Source: Asterias amurensis (taxonomy: Eukaryota; Echinodermata; Asteroidea; Forcipulatida; Asteriidae). Taken from it: a DNA stretch of 64,000 bases. Of the stretch, positions 1 to 11,800 are shown in pieces. The stretch is from the NCBI RefSeq assembly GCF_032118995.1, contig NC_092662.1, forward strand, positions 4,278,001 through 4,342,000, in the 5' to 3' direction. Made by a program: the position numbers and the translations under genes. The number at the start of each line of letters is the position of its first letter. Within the stretch, counting starts at the first letter, position 1. Under the pieces are notes generated by a model that worked only from the letters and a program-made list of their open reading frames with translations, was not told the origin of the DNA and made no database searches.

Positions 1-583
1 TGGAACTGATTTGCTTTTCGTTCGCAAATAAACACTCAAGCTTAGTATTTTTTTTACATTTCAGGTGAATTTGTTTTGTCCAAACAATATTTAATCAATG
101 AATACAACTTAAAAATGACAAGACCATGCACAACAAAATAAATATCAAACTGAATGAACTCTAGGGAAGGATATCATCCTACTGACTCTAGTCACCGAAA
201 TGGAAAACAAAAAAAACATTTCACTCTTAAAAAAAGTTGCCTATTAGGAAAAAACTTGCCATTGCTATACGTGTCCAGTAAGCGACAGACATACGGGAAA
301 CGAAAACATTTACATCTAAACCAAACATGTTTCTTACAAAAATAATCTTGGCTTTACAGCAAAAATAACAAGCTGTCGTTTAAACGGCGTTGATTTTTTG
401 TCCAGCTCATTATTCTTGTTTGGACCTTCATTGGATAGTTTACTTAACAGCGCATGTGAGCTATCATGGGAGATGTCACAAATTGAAGTATTGTTTTGTT
501 TAATGAATCAATAAATCTCTAAAGACAGTTACTGATCACCGAAACTGCAATATATTATGTTTTTTTTTATAGTGAAACGCATG

Positions 584-953
584 TTAAAGGCATTGGACCC
601 TTTCGGTAAACAGTGTTGTCCAAGGCCCACACTTTGTGTACCACAACTTCTATATCAAATAACAAACCTGTGCAAATTTAGGCTCAATCGGTCATCGGAG
701 TCGGGAGAAAACAACGGAAAACCCACCCTTGTTTCCGCGCGTTTCGCCGTGTCATGACATGTGTTTAAAATAAATCCGTAATTCTCGTTAACGAGAATTT
801 ATATTGTTTTGCTGTTTTCTCAAAAAGTAAAGCATTTCATGGAATATTATTTCAAGAGAAGTCTTACACCATTGCCTTCTGTAAACCCTGTAAGTAATTT
901 GTAAATCTGTGAACTTTTTTTTTGTCTGAACCGAAAGGGTCCAATGGCTTTAA
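584..953 (+). mobile_element. TTAA-flanked MITE, family B
   Basis: Begins TTAAAGGCATTGGACCC and ends GGGTCCAATGGCTTTAA, so both ends carry TTAA and about 20-bp inverted repeats. An internal palindrome around 781-800 (ATTCTCGTTAACGAGAAT) sits at its centre. Close copies lie at 7525-7878, 24277-24636 and 31838-32213. TTAA target duplication is typical of piggyBac-type movement; no transposase is present. Confidence 0.8.
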
Positions 954-3900
954 TTGCGATAAAATAATACAAGTTGTAGCTTTAGAACAGGTGGTAATGT
1001 TAGCGAAATACAAACAATGATTGTTTTACTTTCGCATTTGTGTTACAAATAACGTTGACAGTTTAAACAAAACTGGGTCTGACAAGAAAACATGGTGCTA
1101 ATCTTGAGCCCCCCCCCCCCACACACACAAAAGGGCTTTAAACGTGAACTTCATTTTAAGACTTCTCTATACCACCGTTTCCAAGCCAGTGCAGTCAAAA
1201 CAAAATGGAAAAGGGGAATCGTGACACATTTTTACGACGTAATTGTATTAGCCTAACTATTTTATAAATGCATAATCACTACAGCTTTTTGTGTTAATTA
1301 TGTCAATAGTTTATATAACTTAGCGGTAAACACACAGCTTGTATACCCGCGATAAACACACAACACTATCTGCACAAGTTATTGAAAGTCTGAATAAATA
1401 GTTTAACACGAACACGATTTGATCAGAAACTTCTGATAGACTTCAGTAAAAAAATAAATTGTGAGGTGATGAGAAAAACAATCATAGAAACTTGTCGTGA
1501 CGTCATGATTGTATTTTGTCTGATGAGCTGGATAGTCTGTAAAGAACTGCAGGTAAACGACCTGACGTTTCAATCATTTTTTCAATAATTAAATTTCTGT
1601 AATAAAAGACCCTTGAGATTATTCAACCGCAAAGCACTTTTTCAAAATTGTCGTATTCACAGAGGGATTAGTTTATGTCTTGTTATTTTGTTTTAATTAA
1701 TTCTGACAGCGTGCACATGTGCGCATCGGCAACAGATTTCACCCACGTAATAATGTCTAATTTACGTAACTTCAACAAAATTAATCCACCACCCTTTTGG
1801 GAATTATTGATCACCTCATATCCGTAGACTTGTTACAGTCCAACCGGTCGTTGTACACTCCCTTAAAAGAGTTTTGCACTATCACTTCACCAATCTCACT
1901 TAAACAACTTGGATGGCGGATACGTGTGCCCAATAAACGGACGCAAATGAGTGCGTGGTTTCCCATAGGCTCAGTGGCGCTGTTGTCTCAAAGCGGAGAT
2001 GCCCCTCGGATTTTCCCCGGGTGTTAAAAGACGAGGAGCCAGCGAATCGAAACGTAAACGGCGACACCCACTCTCTAAGATTAAGCGACCTCAAGAATGA
2101 TAAATAGCCAGGACTAGACGAGTCTGGAAACTACACAGCGTCAGAACACCACTGCAAGAAGTCTACCCGTGTACGAAAGCTGAAAGTTACTCTCATCAAC
2201 TTCTCGGTGCTGCTTGAGAAAGCCGTCTTTTTTGGCTGACTTGTTTCAGGTGAGTTTTTAAAAACTTTCATTCCGTAGTTTGTCATAATGCTCCTCTCAT
2301 TGTAGAAAGTATATGTCACTGGGTGCAACAGGCAACCAGCTCAAGGCAATCTGCAAGAAGGTCAGATAAATCTCAATTCATATTTCTCATTGTTGTTCAT
2401 GGGGATCGTGTGAGTAACAGGCTGCCAAAGTGTTCCTTGAGTATGCAGTGCAGTTAGTTGCTTCCAGTCAAGTTGCCTGTAAAAATGCACTGAGTAACAT
2501 GGCCTTGCATGCTTTAACGTCGCAATCCTGTCAAACTTTTCTTTGATTTGTATTGTAACGGGCACATCCACCACAAGCCTCTGCTTTTAGGATGCCTCCA
2601 TCCATGTGAATGTGGAAATAAATGTTATATTATTGATTGATTGATTGAAACTCTGCTTGTTGTGTGCAGTTATGGACGAAGTATAAGTGCTTATTGCAAG
2701 ATGTTTTTAATATCAAGGAAGAGAGAGTGCTTCATAAAATCGAACGCGTTGTCTTTGGATCAGAGTTAAACTCTCACCCTTCAAAGGGGTCCACCATAAT
2801 TAGTGCAACACAAATTGCTGTGGTTTTCTTGGTTTAGGCTACTGAACGACCCTGTCTCATTTTAGTTTGAGTAAAATTTAGTTTGGGCGCAAAATACGAT
2901 GTGAAGTTGAGTTTGAGTCTGCTCTCTTAATTGTATTTGATGAAAAAGTTCCTGCAAGTTCGTTGCAAAATCTATTTCAAATTTTGCTTTGGGAGAACTG
3001 TTGTTTTGCTGCAGCAAAATCGTTGAAAAAGTTGCTGCAACAAAAGCTCACTGCAAAACCTATTTTAATTGAATGTTTTCTTTGGGTGATTTCTTTCATT
3101 GAAGTATTGTTGTTTACAACAAAATCGAGTCACTGCATCTTCACAAACACACCCTTTCATACAAATGCATATCGTGTTCCATTAACCATTCCGCCAATAT
3201 CCTCCCCCCTTTCTTATTTTGTGCTAAAAACAAAAAGAAATAGCTTTCATCACAAACGTCTTGAGTGCCGCAAAAATTCTTCAGTGTCTATAAAGATTTA
3301 ATTTAGTACGCAAAACAGTTAGAGACTACTCTTGGTTTGGCAGTTGTATTTCTCCAGTGCGATTCCATCCATCAGCAGTTCTAATAGTGTTTTAAATTAA
3401 ACTGTAACACGTGAAATGTGTCTTAAGAAGGTGTTCGGGTGCTGAATTTGCAAGTGTTGAAGCATGCAGTTGGCTGCATATTTGCGCAAATTAAATTGTT
3501 ATTCGGGAGAGAATGGCCCCTTGCAATGACGTCACACCCGGTTGCAGTTCTACAATGGTCTGCCATTTGGGCTCGTTCAGTGCCTCAAAAATGCTTTACA
3601 CATAGACCATGGAATGAGGTGCATTCTGGTATATACACCTAGCAATCAAGTTTGATCGCTAGCTAGCCCAGCATGCACCTCATTCAACAGTTCGCTTGTG
3701 CAATGGGTATTTGCGAAAAGGTATATTCAATACACTCTGGACCATAATGCCTGCCGGGAATACGATGTTTTCCCTACCCGCAATCAAAACTACTTCCTCT
3801 GTGGGACATTCTCGTGTTCTGAACCAATAATTATAAACACAGTAGCAACTATAATGACGTATTCAAGTTGAATAATTCCCCAAACCTCATTTTTTCCTCG

Positions 3901-4519
3901 CATTCAATGGCATAATTTTGTGTAATTATTTTCCCTTTGGAGTACTCAGCGGCCTGCCCTTTGAGAATCAGAATTAGGCGGGATTTCTGATGATCATGCG
4001 CCTTGAAGCAACGGCGAGTCTGTGAAAGCCTAGTAACAGCTTTCAAAGAAATCAGACTGCCAGTCATTTTTAATCAAGTTAAAGTATAAAAACTGTTTAT
4101 AGTTTATGAGATATTACTAAATGAAACAATTAAGGGTCCATGCATCATCGGTCGTTGACTCAAAGCTTAAAGTGACTGTTAAACTTATTTGTATTAATAG
4201 AGCTTTTGTGCACTAATGCAAAAGTGCCTGTAAATGCACTCTAAATACTATACTGGGTTGAACTGAAATAGGATTCCGGGTTCCAGTGGTTCCTAAAGTT
4301 CCACGGGTTCCAATCCATTCATGGGTCAGTTTGACCCAGAATCTCTGTCAACGTGACCCGTAACTTACTTGAAATTTTGACATCTGATCCCGGGATACGA
4401 AATGAATCAGGCCCCAATGGGATCGGTAAATTCGGGTCAACCTGAACCGGTATAGAGTGTGATATTATTCATTGGGCAGGAGAAAGAGGTTCAACCTCGG
4501 ACTCTTTCGATCCCGGCTC

Positions 4520-4857
4520 ATCCGCAAGTGTGTAAGGGTAGCATGGTTGGTTTCGCCTCTCACCAAGGTGACCCCGGTTCGATTCCCGGCCAGGGCCATA
4601 TATGTGAGTTGAGTTGTGCGTTGGTTCTCTGCTGTGCCACGAGGGTTGTCCAGACCATCCGGTTTTCCTCCCTCGGGAAAAAAATCAAACACTTTCGATC
4701 TTGGCAGTGCTCCGTGGTCATATGGGTTGATGTGGCTGGCAGCCAAAGGCGCTTTGCATGCCAGCTTCTCAAACACGTTCTAGCCGCGTCCTTCGCAACT
4801 CAGCTCTTAGGTGCGAGTAAGGATGATTAGCCCCCAAATATTATTATTGTTTATTAT
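4520..4857 (+). repeat. tRNA-derived SINE with ATT-rich tail
   Basis: A tRNA-like head with an A-box-like GGTAGCATGGTTGG and a B-box GGTTCGATTCC near 4576-4586. It is followed by an unrelated body and a tail of ATTATT units (4839-4857). This explains the otherwise long frames on both strands here. Confidence 0.6.
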
Positions 4858-5125
4858 TAAGGATCTCGTTTACAAGAAGTATAATGAGATGAAAGGATTA
4901 CGTTTCTTAATGAAATAATAACCGTTTGACGTAATGTTTACGTTGTTATCTGTCTCTCTTTTTTAAATTAATTGTGATGTTTTGTTCTCTTTCTTCATTG
5001 ACGCACGATCACAAATTAAATTTGCAGACAAAATGTACGTCGCCAGTGGCATTATTTTCTAACGCGGATTAATAATGGTTTCAAACAACAAGAGATTGAG
5101 TTCAGTCACCTTTACACCCCCCTAG

Positions 5126-5513
5126 TTAAAGGCAGTGGACACTATTGGTAATTGTCAAAGACTAGCCTTCACATTTGGTGTGTCTCAACATATGCATAAA
5201 ATAACAAACCTGTGAAAATTTGAGCTCAATCGGTCGTCGATTTACGAGATAATAATGAAAGAAAAAAACCCACCCTTTTCACACGAAGTTGTGTGCGTTT
5301 AGATGGTTGATTTCGAGACCTCAAGTTCTAAACCTGAGGTCTCGAAATCAAATTCGTGGAAAATTACTTCTTTCTCGAAAACTATGGCACTTCAGAGGGA
5401 GCCGTTTCTCACAATGTTTTATACCATCAACCTCTCCCCATTGCTCGTCACCAAGAAAGGTTTTATGCTAATAAATGTTTTGAGTAATTACCAATAGTGT
5501 CCACTGCCTTTAA
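5126..5513 (+). mobile_element. TTAA-flanked MITE, family A
   Basis: Ends are TTAAAGGCAGTGGACACTAT and its inverse, with TTAA on both sides. A central palindrome (GATTTCGAGACCTCA and its inverse) spans about 5308-5350. Related copies lie at 10772-11161, 13994-14369, 22982-23338, 23461-23800, 30153-30541 and 39800-39979. Confidence 0.82.
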
Positions 5514-6040
5514 GTAGTGCACTCAGGATACTCTGCCAATGCGCGCACTCTGCTACTTTTCAGAGAACTTTATTACATGGTCCAAATTCATAAAGCTGAG
5601 TTCAGATTGCTTTAATTGTTTAAAAAATTAAGCACGATAACCTACTAGTGACAAATTTGTACACATCATGGTATTTTGCTGTTAAGCTGGTATGCTCATC
5701 ATATTGTTATTTTGTTTACTTAAATGGCCTGTCTTCGCGATCACTGACTGGACACTTTGTCCGATGGTACAGTCAACTTTTCACAGATTCACAGTGACGT
5801 TTTTCCCTGCCAATTTTCATCTCTGTCGATCTGAGTTCGAATCCTATTTTGGCCACTAAAAACTTTATTTTATGTTAGACGTTTGACGAAAGGAGGGAGA
5901 CATAATATTTTCATACTCAAACTCTCCATCGACATTTACTTATCCACGCGTTTATTAATGTTGTTTGAAACCACACAATTGAACCGAAACCAACTTTTGT
6001 ATATTCGTTCTATAGATCCCAGAGTCAACCCACTTTCGAG
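5514..6040 (+). other. Upstream region of the neuropeptide gene
   Basis: About 530 bases without a coding signal. A possible splice acceptor (TTCTATAG) ends at 6015, 25 bases before the ATG, which would put an intron in the 5'UTR. No clear TATA box or other element is identified. Confidence 0.3.
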
Positions 6041-6673
6041 ATGGCATCAGTCCGGTTGCGTTTTGCTCTTTGTATCACTGCAGTTATCGTGACGATGGCG
6101 GCTGCGACAGAAGAAGAGACTATCTGGCTAACCCCTGACCTCGAAGATTCCACTACATTAGCATACGATACACAAAGCTACTCAGATCGAGCCCCAAACT
6201 CTAATTTCCTGAACGAGCTGAACGAGAAGTTGTTAAAACAGGGGGACTCGGTTCTCAAATCCATGCAGGCATATTTGATGAAGTTTCGGCAACTGGTTTC
6301 AGCCGGTTCCAACCCGCAAGAACCGGTTCCCACCACCGGCGAAGCTGGCATCAGGCGCACGCTAACTGGTGGTGGTACTACAACACCAGATGGTGGCCCA
6401 TCAGAGAAGCGCAGCAGCACCCCACCCATCAGCAAGAACGACATTCTCCGAGAGATCATCCGGCGGATAAGGGAGGAGGCTGCAGGGTATCCCCTCGAGC
6501 TGCCACTCGGTATGAGGTTCATCGAGCAACCACTAGGCACGACTCTCCAGACGTACCACAGTGATAGCCCGGAGAAGCGAGACGCTGATCGGGATGCGGT
6601 ACGAGATGAAATCTTGAGAAGGCTCTTGGAGCTTCAAAGAAGTAGGCTTCCCGGTATGCGTGCCGGAAAATAA
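6041..6673 (+). CDS. Neuropeptide precursor, probably CRH/DH44-like
   Basis: Single 210-residue reading frame. Residues 1-22 form a signal peptide (basic start, hydrophobic core CITAVIVTMAAA). The rest is charged, with dibasic sites at 105-106, 123-124, 141-142, 179-180 and 193-194. The frame ends in Gly209-Lys210 directly before the stop, the usual amidation signal of a last peptide. The KR sites would release residues 125-178 (starting SSTPPIS, then ILREIIRRIREEA) and the amidated peptide 181-208 (containing ILRRLLELQRSR). Vertebrate CRH peptides show PPIS followed by LLREVLEMA and also end in GK-stop, so the family call rests on that resemblance and on the amphipathic helix; it is inference. 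An acceptor-like pyrimidine-AG at 6013-6015 suggests a 5'UTR intron, as in vertebrate CRH genes. AATAAA at 6905-6910 could end the transcript. It could instead be another helical secretory peptide. I am sure of a secreted precursor, less sure of the family. Confidence 0.72.
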   Translation: MASVRLRFALCITAVIVTMAAATEEETIWLTPDLEDSTTLAYDTQSYSDRAPNSNFLNELNEKLLKQGDSVLKSMQAYLMKFRQLVSAGSNPQEPVPTTGEAGIRRTLTGGGTTTPDGGPSEKRSSTPPISKNDILREIIRRIREEAAGYPLELPLGMRFIEQPLGTTLQTYHSDSPEKRDADRDAVRDEILRRLLELQRSRLPGMRAGK

Positions 6674-6776
6674 ACATTGTACTATACGGAGACTTGGACA
6701 ATGACTCATGATCGTAATAGAAGGAAATTTGCATCGGGACAAATCAGATTTATTTTTAAATTTTACTCGTATTAAA

Positions 6777-6900
6777 TATACACAGATGTGTTTTAGCACT
6801 GTATACTCAGTACTCTCGAGCTCTGTAGCAAAAAAATCATAGGGATATTACTCGGGTATGATTCGAACTAACGACCTTTGCAATTCAAGACCACGTTGTG
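6777..6900 (-). repeat. tRNA-derived SINE, family S1 (fragment)
   Basis: Contains, on the minus strand, the B-box-like GTTCGAATCA and the body motif around ACTCGGGTA and ACTGAGTATACAG. The same blocks recur at 12915-13025 (+, body only), 29985-30130 (-) and 39086-39240 (+). Confidence 0.55.
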
Positions 6901-6904
6901 TGTA

Positions 6905-6910
6905 AATAAA
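6905..6910 (+). promoter_or_regulatory. Candidate poly(A) signal of the neuropeptide gene
   Basis: AATAAA 232 bases after the stop codon. Another AATAAA (6669-6674) overlaps the stop itself and would leave almost no 3'UTR, so the downstream one is preferred. Confidence 0.4.
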
Positions 6911-7524
6911 GCGTAATAGACTGTGCAAGTCCTGCGCGTATTAAACATTATGGGAAATTAACGTGGGCTGGAAAATTAGGATTAAATAGAGGGTGCTACC
7001 AAAAGTAGTTTGTACATAGTTTGCCATTGGGGGGGGGGGGCACAGATCTCCTGCCACACCGGCAAAGAACAGATGGCTCCGGGTATCGTCTTTAAACGCT
7101 GTACACTTATTTTGTGCACGAAATGGAAAAAACACAAACATTTTCAGCCCCTCAAAAAACAACGCAATCTTGGGACCTGATCCCCCTCTTAGATAAGTGG
7201 AAGAAGAGTCAGTCTAGGATATCAATGACTCAAGCGGGTAGCACTTTGGAGAAGAAACTTAAATAAATAACAAGTGCAATGACTTATTACCAGCCCTTAC
7301 TTGGGGGTTTCATAGGGTCCCGATGTTCGAATACATTCTCATGATATCTTCGATCCTCGGGCCCAACAAAACATCTTACCCGTTAAACTTAAACACTGTC
7401 CTCTACCGACGTTCCTGGACCAATTGCTATACAGGTACACCATGCATAACACATCTCAGTTGAAGCGGTGTCGGCTTTTGGAACAGCCGATTATAGTTCT
7501 CCAATTTGGTGCACCCGACGCACT

Positions 7525-7878
7525 TTAAAAAGCCATTGGACACTTTCGGTACAGAAAGAAAAAAAACAAGTTCACAGATTTACAAATAACTTACAGGGTT
7601 TACAGAAGGTAATAGTGAAAGACTTCTCTTGAAATTTTATTCCATGAAATGCTTTACTTTTTGAGAAAACATTCAAACAATATCAATTCTCGATATCGAG
7701 AATTGCTGACACGCCGAAACGTGCGGAAACAAGGGTGGATTTTCCTGTTATTTTCTCCCGACTCCGATGACCAATTGAGCCTAAATTTTCACAGGTTTGT
7801 TAATTTATATATACCTTGTGATACACGAAGTGTGGGCCTTGGACAATACTGTTTACCGAAAGAGTCCAATGGCTTTAA
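7525..7878 (-). mobile_element. TTAA-flanked MITE, family B
   Basis: Reverse-oriented copy of the element at 584-953. It has TTAA at both ends, the palindrome ATTCTCGATATCGAGAAT at about 7685-7702, and end sequences CATTGGAC and GTCCAATG. Confidence 0.82.
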
Positions 7879-8896
7879 AGTCCCGTACAAAAATTGTGTT
7901 AATCGATAAGTATAATCGATATTAAGATTTGAAAATGTGATGTAATTAAAATTGATGTATTTGCACTAAACTGTATCCGAGACGATGTGTAGGTTGGTAG
8001 GTGTTTCGATCTTCAGACATTCCATCCAGACATTATGTATGTAAATGTATTCAATAGCTCGTAATCGTAAAAAATGAACCGATTGACGCAATTTCACACT
8101 CTCTCTGTTTAGAATATTTACCAAACATTACTTTACTTTAGTTTGTAATTAAGACCTTTGGGGGCGGGGAGAGGGGGTGGATGAGGCTGCTTTTCGAGTT
8201 TTAATGCTTTTACATAGACCTTGCACCATCATTATTATCTCGTCCTCTTATATTTAAATAAGAAAAATTCAAGGCTCTCCCATAAGCTTTGGTTTCATCT
8301 ATATTTTATTATGTGTTGACCGTGGAAATAAATGTTTCTTAAAAGGAAAGCAAGAGATTATGAATTATGTTGTTGATATATTTATCAAAAAGTCTATTCA
8401 AATAAACAGAACCGCCTTTAAATTCTGAATTAAAAATTGCCATTGCACGTTCGGGGACACCGTACAACGTTTCTCTTTATATTTTTTGTCGAGGGGAAAA
8501 ACATAACGTAATAAACACACGACGACTGTTCTGTTATTCCGAGTTTGCTTTGCGCTTTCGTGGAATAAAAACACACGTCCTTGGTTGGTTGGCATTGTGT
8601 TTTCCTTCCTCCGTGGTTCATGTGACTGTTTAATTAAGAGAAGAGCTGTTTGAATAAAAGACAAAGAGTGTACTGTTAGTGTAAGTTCATTAAAATCTGT
8701 CTAGTTCTTCTGATATACTCCGAACGAAACCCCGAACGAAACCTTGGTTTCAGTCTAGAATAATTTGTCAGCTGTGTGGACAACTCGACCAAACACTCAG
8801 CCAGCCAGCTGCCGTGCGTAAGTAGAGCAAGAGTAACCACAATTTTTGTGCCGTCGCCGTGAAGTTTTCTTCAGTGGAGCCTAGCCAGCCGTGAAC

Positions 8897-11800
8897 ATGA
8901 ACCACGATCACATGGTTTGTATGAATTTACATTGTTACTCGGTGACAATATTTTAGATACGTATGACCGTATTGGATTTGGAATGATAGAATTAGAATTA
9001 TTGACTGCTAGTGCTAGGCATACTCCTGCGGTTTCGTTCCGCTATCGTCGTCTCTCGCAAACTGGAGACGACGGGACGAAGGAGTATGCTAGGCCTACCT
9101 CAACAATATGTTTTCTATGATTTAACTGCACAGTGACTTGCAATAGTTTGTGTAGAATAACCGTGAAGGAACTTCTGTGAGAAAGAAACTAAAAACCTAA
9201 TCAGTTTCTAGAGGGATTTTTATCATTATGGATATAAAATTATAATATAAAATCATGGTTAAAAAAACCCGCTCATTCTTGAAATCCTCTTTTTCCATAA
9301 TAAGCCTATCTTGTTGATAGTTGCGATAACGTAACCCTCCTCCTGACGGCCGCCAGGAGGAGGGTTACGTTATCGTAACTACCTTGTTGATTGAACTTGT
9401 TGATTGATTTTTGACAATATTTCCCTTTAAAATTTAAAATTTTTAAAAATCCTCTGGAGCTAGAATCCAAATCGGATAACTTTCAGTATGGCGCCACCAC
9501 TTTTTCACTCATTTAAAAAAAAAGGGACATCTCAAATCAATGAGGTAAATTGTAGATTATTTCATATCGAATAAAAAAGTGGTGGCGCTATTTGAAAACT
9601 TTTCCCTAGAATCATTATTATTGGGGTGAACTCCTTTTAACCAAATTTCATACCACTTTTTCACTCATTTTTCCAAAGAGGGACATCTCAATGAGGTAAA
9701 TTGTAGATTCTTTCATATCAAATGAAAAACTGGTGGCGCTATTTGAAAACTTTTCCCTAGAATCAATATTATTGGGGTGAACTCCTTTTAACAAATTTTC
9801 ATACCACTTTTTCACTCATTTTTCCAAAGAGGGACATCTCAATTCTGAGGTAAATTGTAGATTATTTCATATCGAATGAAAAAGTGGTGGCGCTATTTGA
9901 AAACTTTTTCCTAGAATCAATATTATTAGGTGAACTCCTTTTGACAAATTTTCATTATTACTATGGAAAAAATTATCCTTCCACAACTTTTTCATTCGAT
10001 ATGAAATAAATTGGTGGCTAATTTTACTCAAATGATATTCGTTTTGGGAAAAATAAGTGAAAAAGTGGTGGCAGGATATGAATCATTTTCATCCTGCCAC
10101 CTCTATGGTCATGCATTTTTACCAAGCTAAAGGAATAGGCCTATCTCGTTTGAGTAAGTTAGATACAAACTCATGGTAATGGGGCGGGGACGGGGTGTGG
10201 CTAATAGGTGTGGCTCGGCAGAGTCTGAAAACTAACTGCTGAAAAAAAGGGATTTTGAGAAATAGGAAAATAGAATTGACAGAAGAAATAATTATGATAG
10301 AAATCAATCAATAGTCGCTACTTTGACACTAGTCAACAAGTCGCCAGTCAGGCAGTACAACACAAAGCTAGTCTCAAAGCTTGGTGAAAGAGTATGTTCT
10401 TTTTTCCATTCCTATGTTTTTAGAGCATGACTACCATGATGCCTGGTATGGGTCATAACATGTCAGCGGGCATGACCCATGACCCCAGTCACACGATGGA
10501 GGGCGGTATGGATCACGATGGAATGGATCATGGTGACGGGATGGACCATGGATCGATGGGACATTCGGTATGTATCCACATGACCCATAGAAACCATCAG
10601 AAATAATCTAGAATAATTGGTCAGCAGTGGACAACCATATAAACCATCAGAAACCAATTAGATTTTTATAGCTTTGCAGCCCACCTGCAGATATTTTTTA
10701 TTTGATTCAAATTGATTATCATCTCTAAAAAAGTATACAGCATTAATTAAGTTTTTTATGATGAACTACATTTAAAGGCAGTGGACACTATTGGTAATTA
10801 CTCAAAATAATTATTGGCATAAAACCTTTCTTGGTGACGTGTAATGGGGAGAGGTTGATGGTATAAAACATTGTGAGAAACGGCTTCCTCTGAAGTGATG
10901 TAGTTTTCGAGAAAGAAGTATTTTTCCACAAATTTGATTTCGAGACCTCAAGTTTAGAACTTAAGGTCTCTAAATCAAGCATCTGAAAGCACACAACTTC
11001 GTGTGACAAGGGTGTGCTTTTCTTCCGTAGTTATCTCGCAACTTTGACGACCAATCAAGCTCAAATTTTCACAAGTTTGTTATTTTATGCATATGTTGAG
11101 ATAATACACCAAGTGATAAGACTGATCTTTGACAATTACCAATAGTGTCCATTGCCTTTAAATAAAAATATGATAAACATGCATTACGATGCATTAAAAC
11201 TAGACCCTCAATTTATTTTTATGTGCAGTTATTGAAACAAACAAATTACAAGGTGTATGGTTCAATTGTTAAGCTATGTGTGTTAGGGTAGGCATACACA
11301 CAGCTGCGGGGACTGTTTCACAATGGAACAAAGGTCCCATATTGTTTTTCTTTGTTGAAATCGGTCTCAAAGTGAATAGAAGGGAAAACAATTTTACATG
11401 CAAAAGAATGTGCGTACTTGAAAAGTCAACTTACATGTGGGCCAGAGAACAAAAGGATACAGCGTTCTCACTTACCAGTGGTCCACTGGCCAATTGGTAT
11501 TTAAAACACCAAAGAACCTTGTCAAACTAGTCAGGCTGGCTAGTTGATTGCATGCCACTGTACAATGTAAACCTGGTAAACCACTGATTGTTCAACTTCG
11601 TATTGATTCAACTCAAATCACATTCATGCAGTGCCCTTATGTTGAATGGAAACCCCAAAATGATGTACCAGTGAAATGACTTGAAGCTAACTGGGCCCAA
11701 TTTCATGGCTCTGCTTACCAACGAATTCTGCGGTTACGATCGCGATTCCCCGCTTACGTGCAAGCGCCGAATTTCTGCGCTAGCCTTGTAAGTGTAGAAT

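Larger units (their letters stand above)
1..5125. other. Intergenic, no gene recognised
   Basis: No reading frame here has recognisable family motifs or splice support. The stretch holds a TTAA-flanked MITE (584-953), a LINE-like 3' tail near 2612-2645 (AATAAATG followed by repeats of TTGA) and a tRNA-derived SINE (4520-4857). The 110-residue frame at 2963-3301 is AT-rich and looks random. Confidence 0.5.

Noticed and set aside
4459-4830. 123-residue plus frame and 103-residue minus frame
   Set aside because: They lie within a tRNA-derived SINE with a B-box and ATT tail; open frames by chance.
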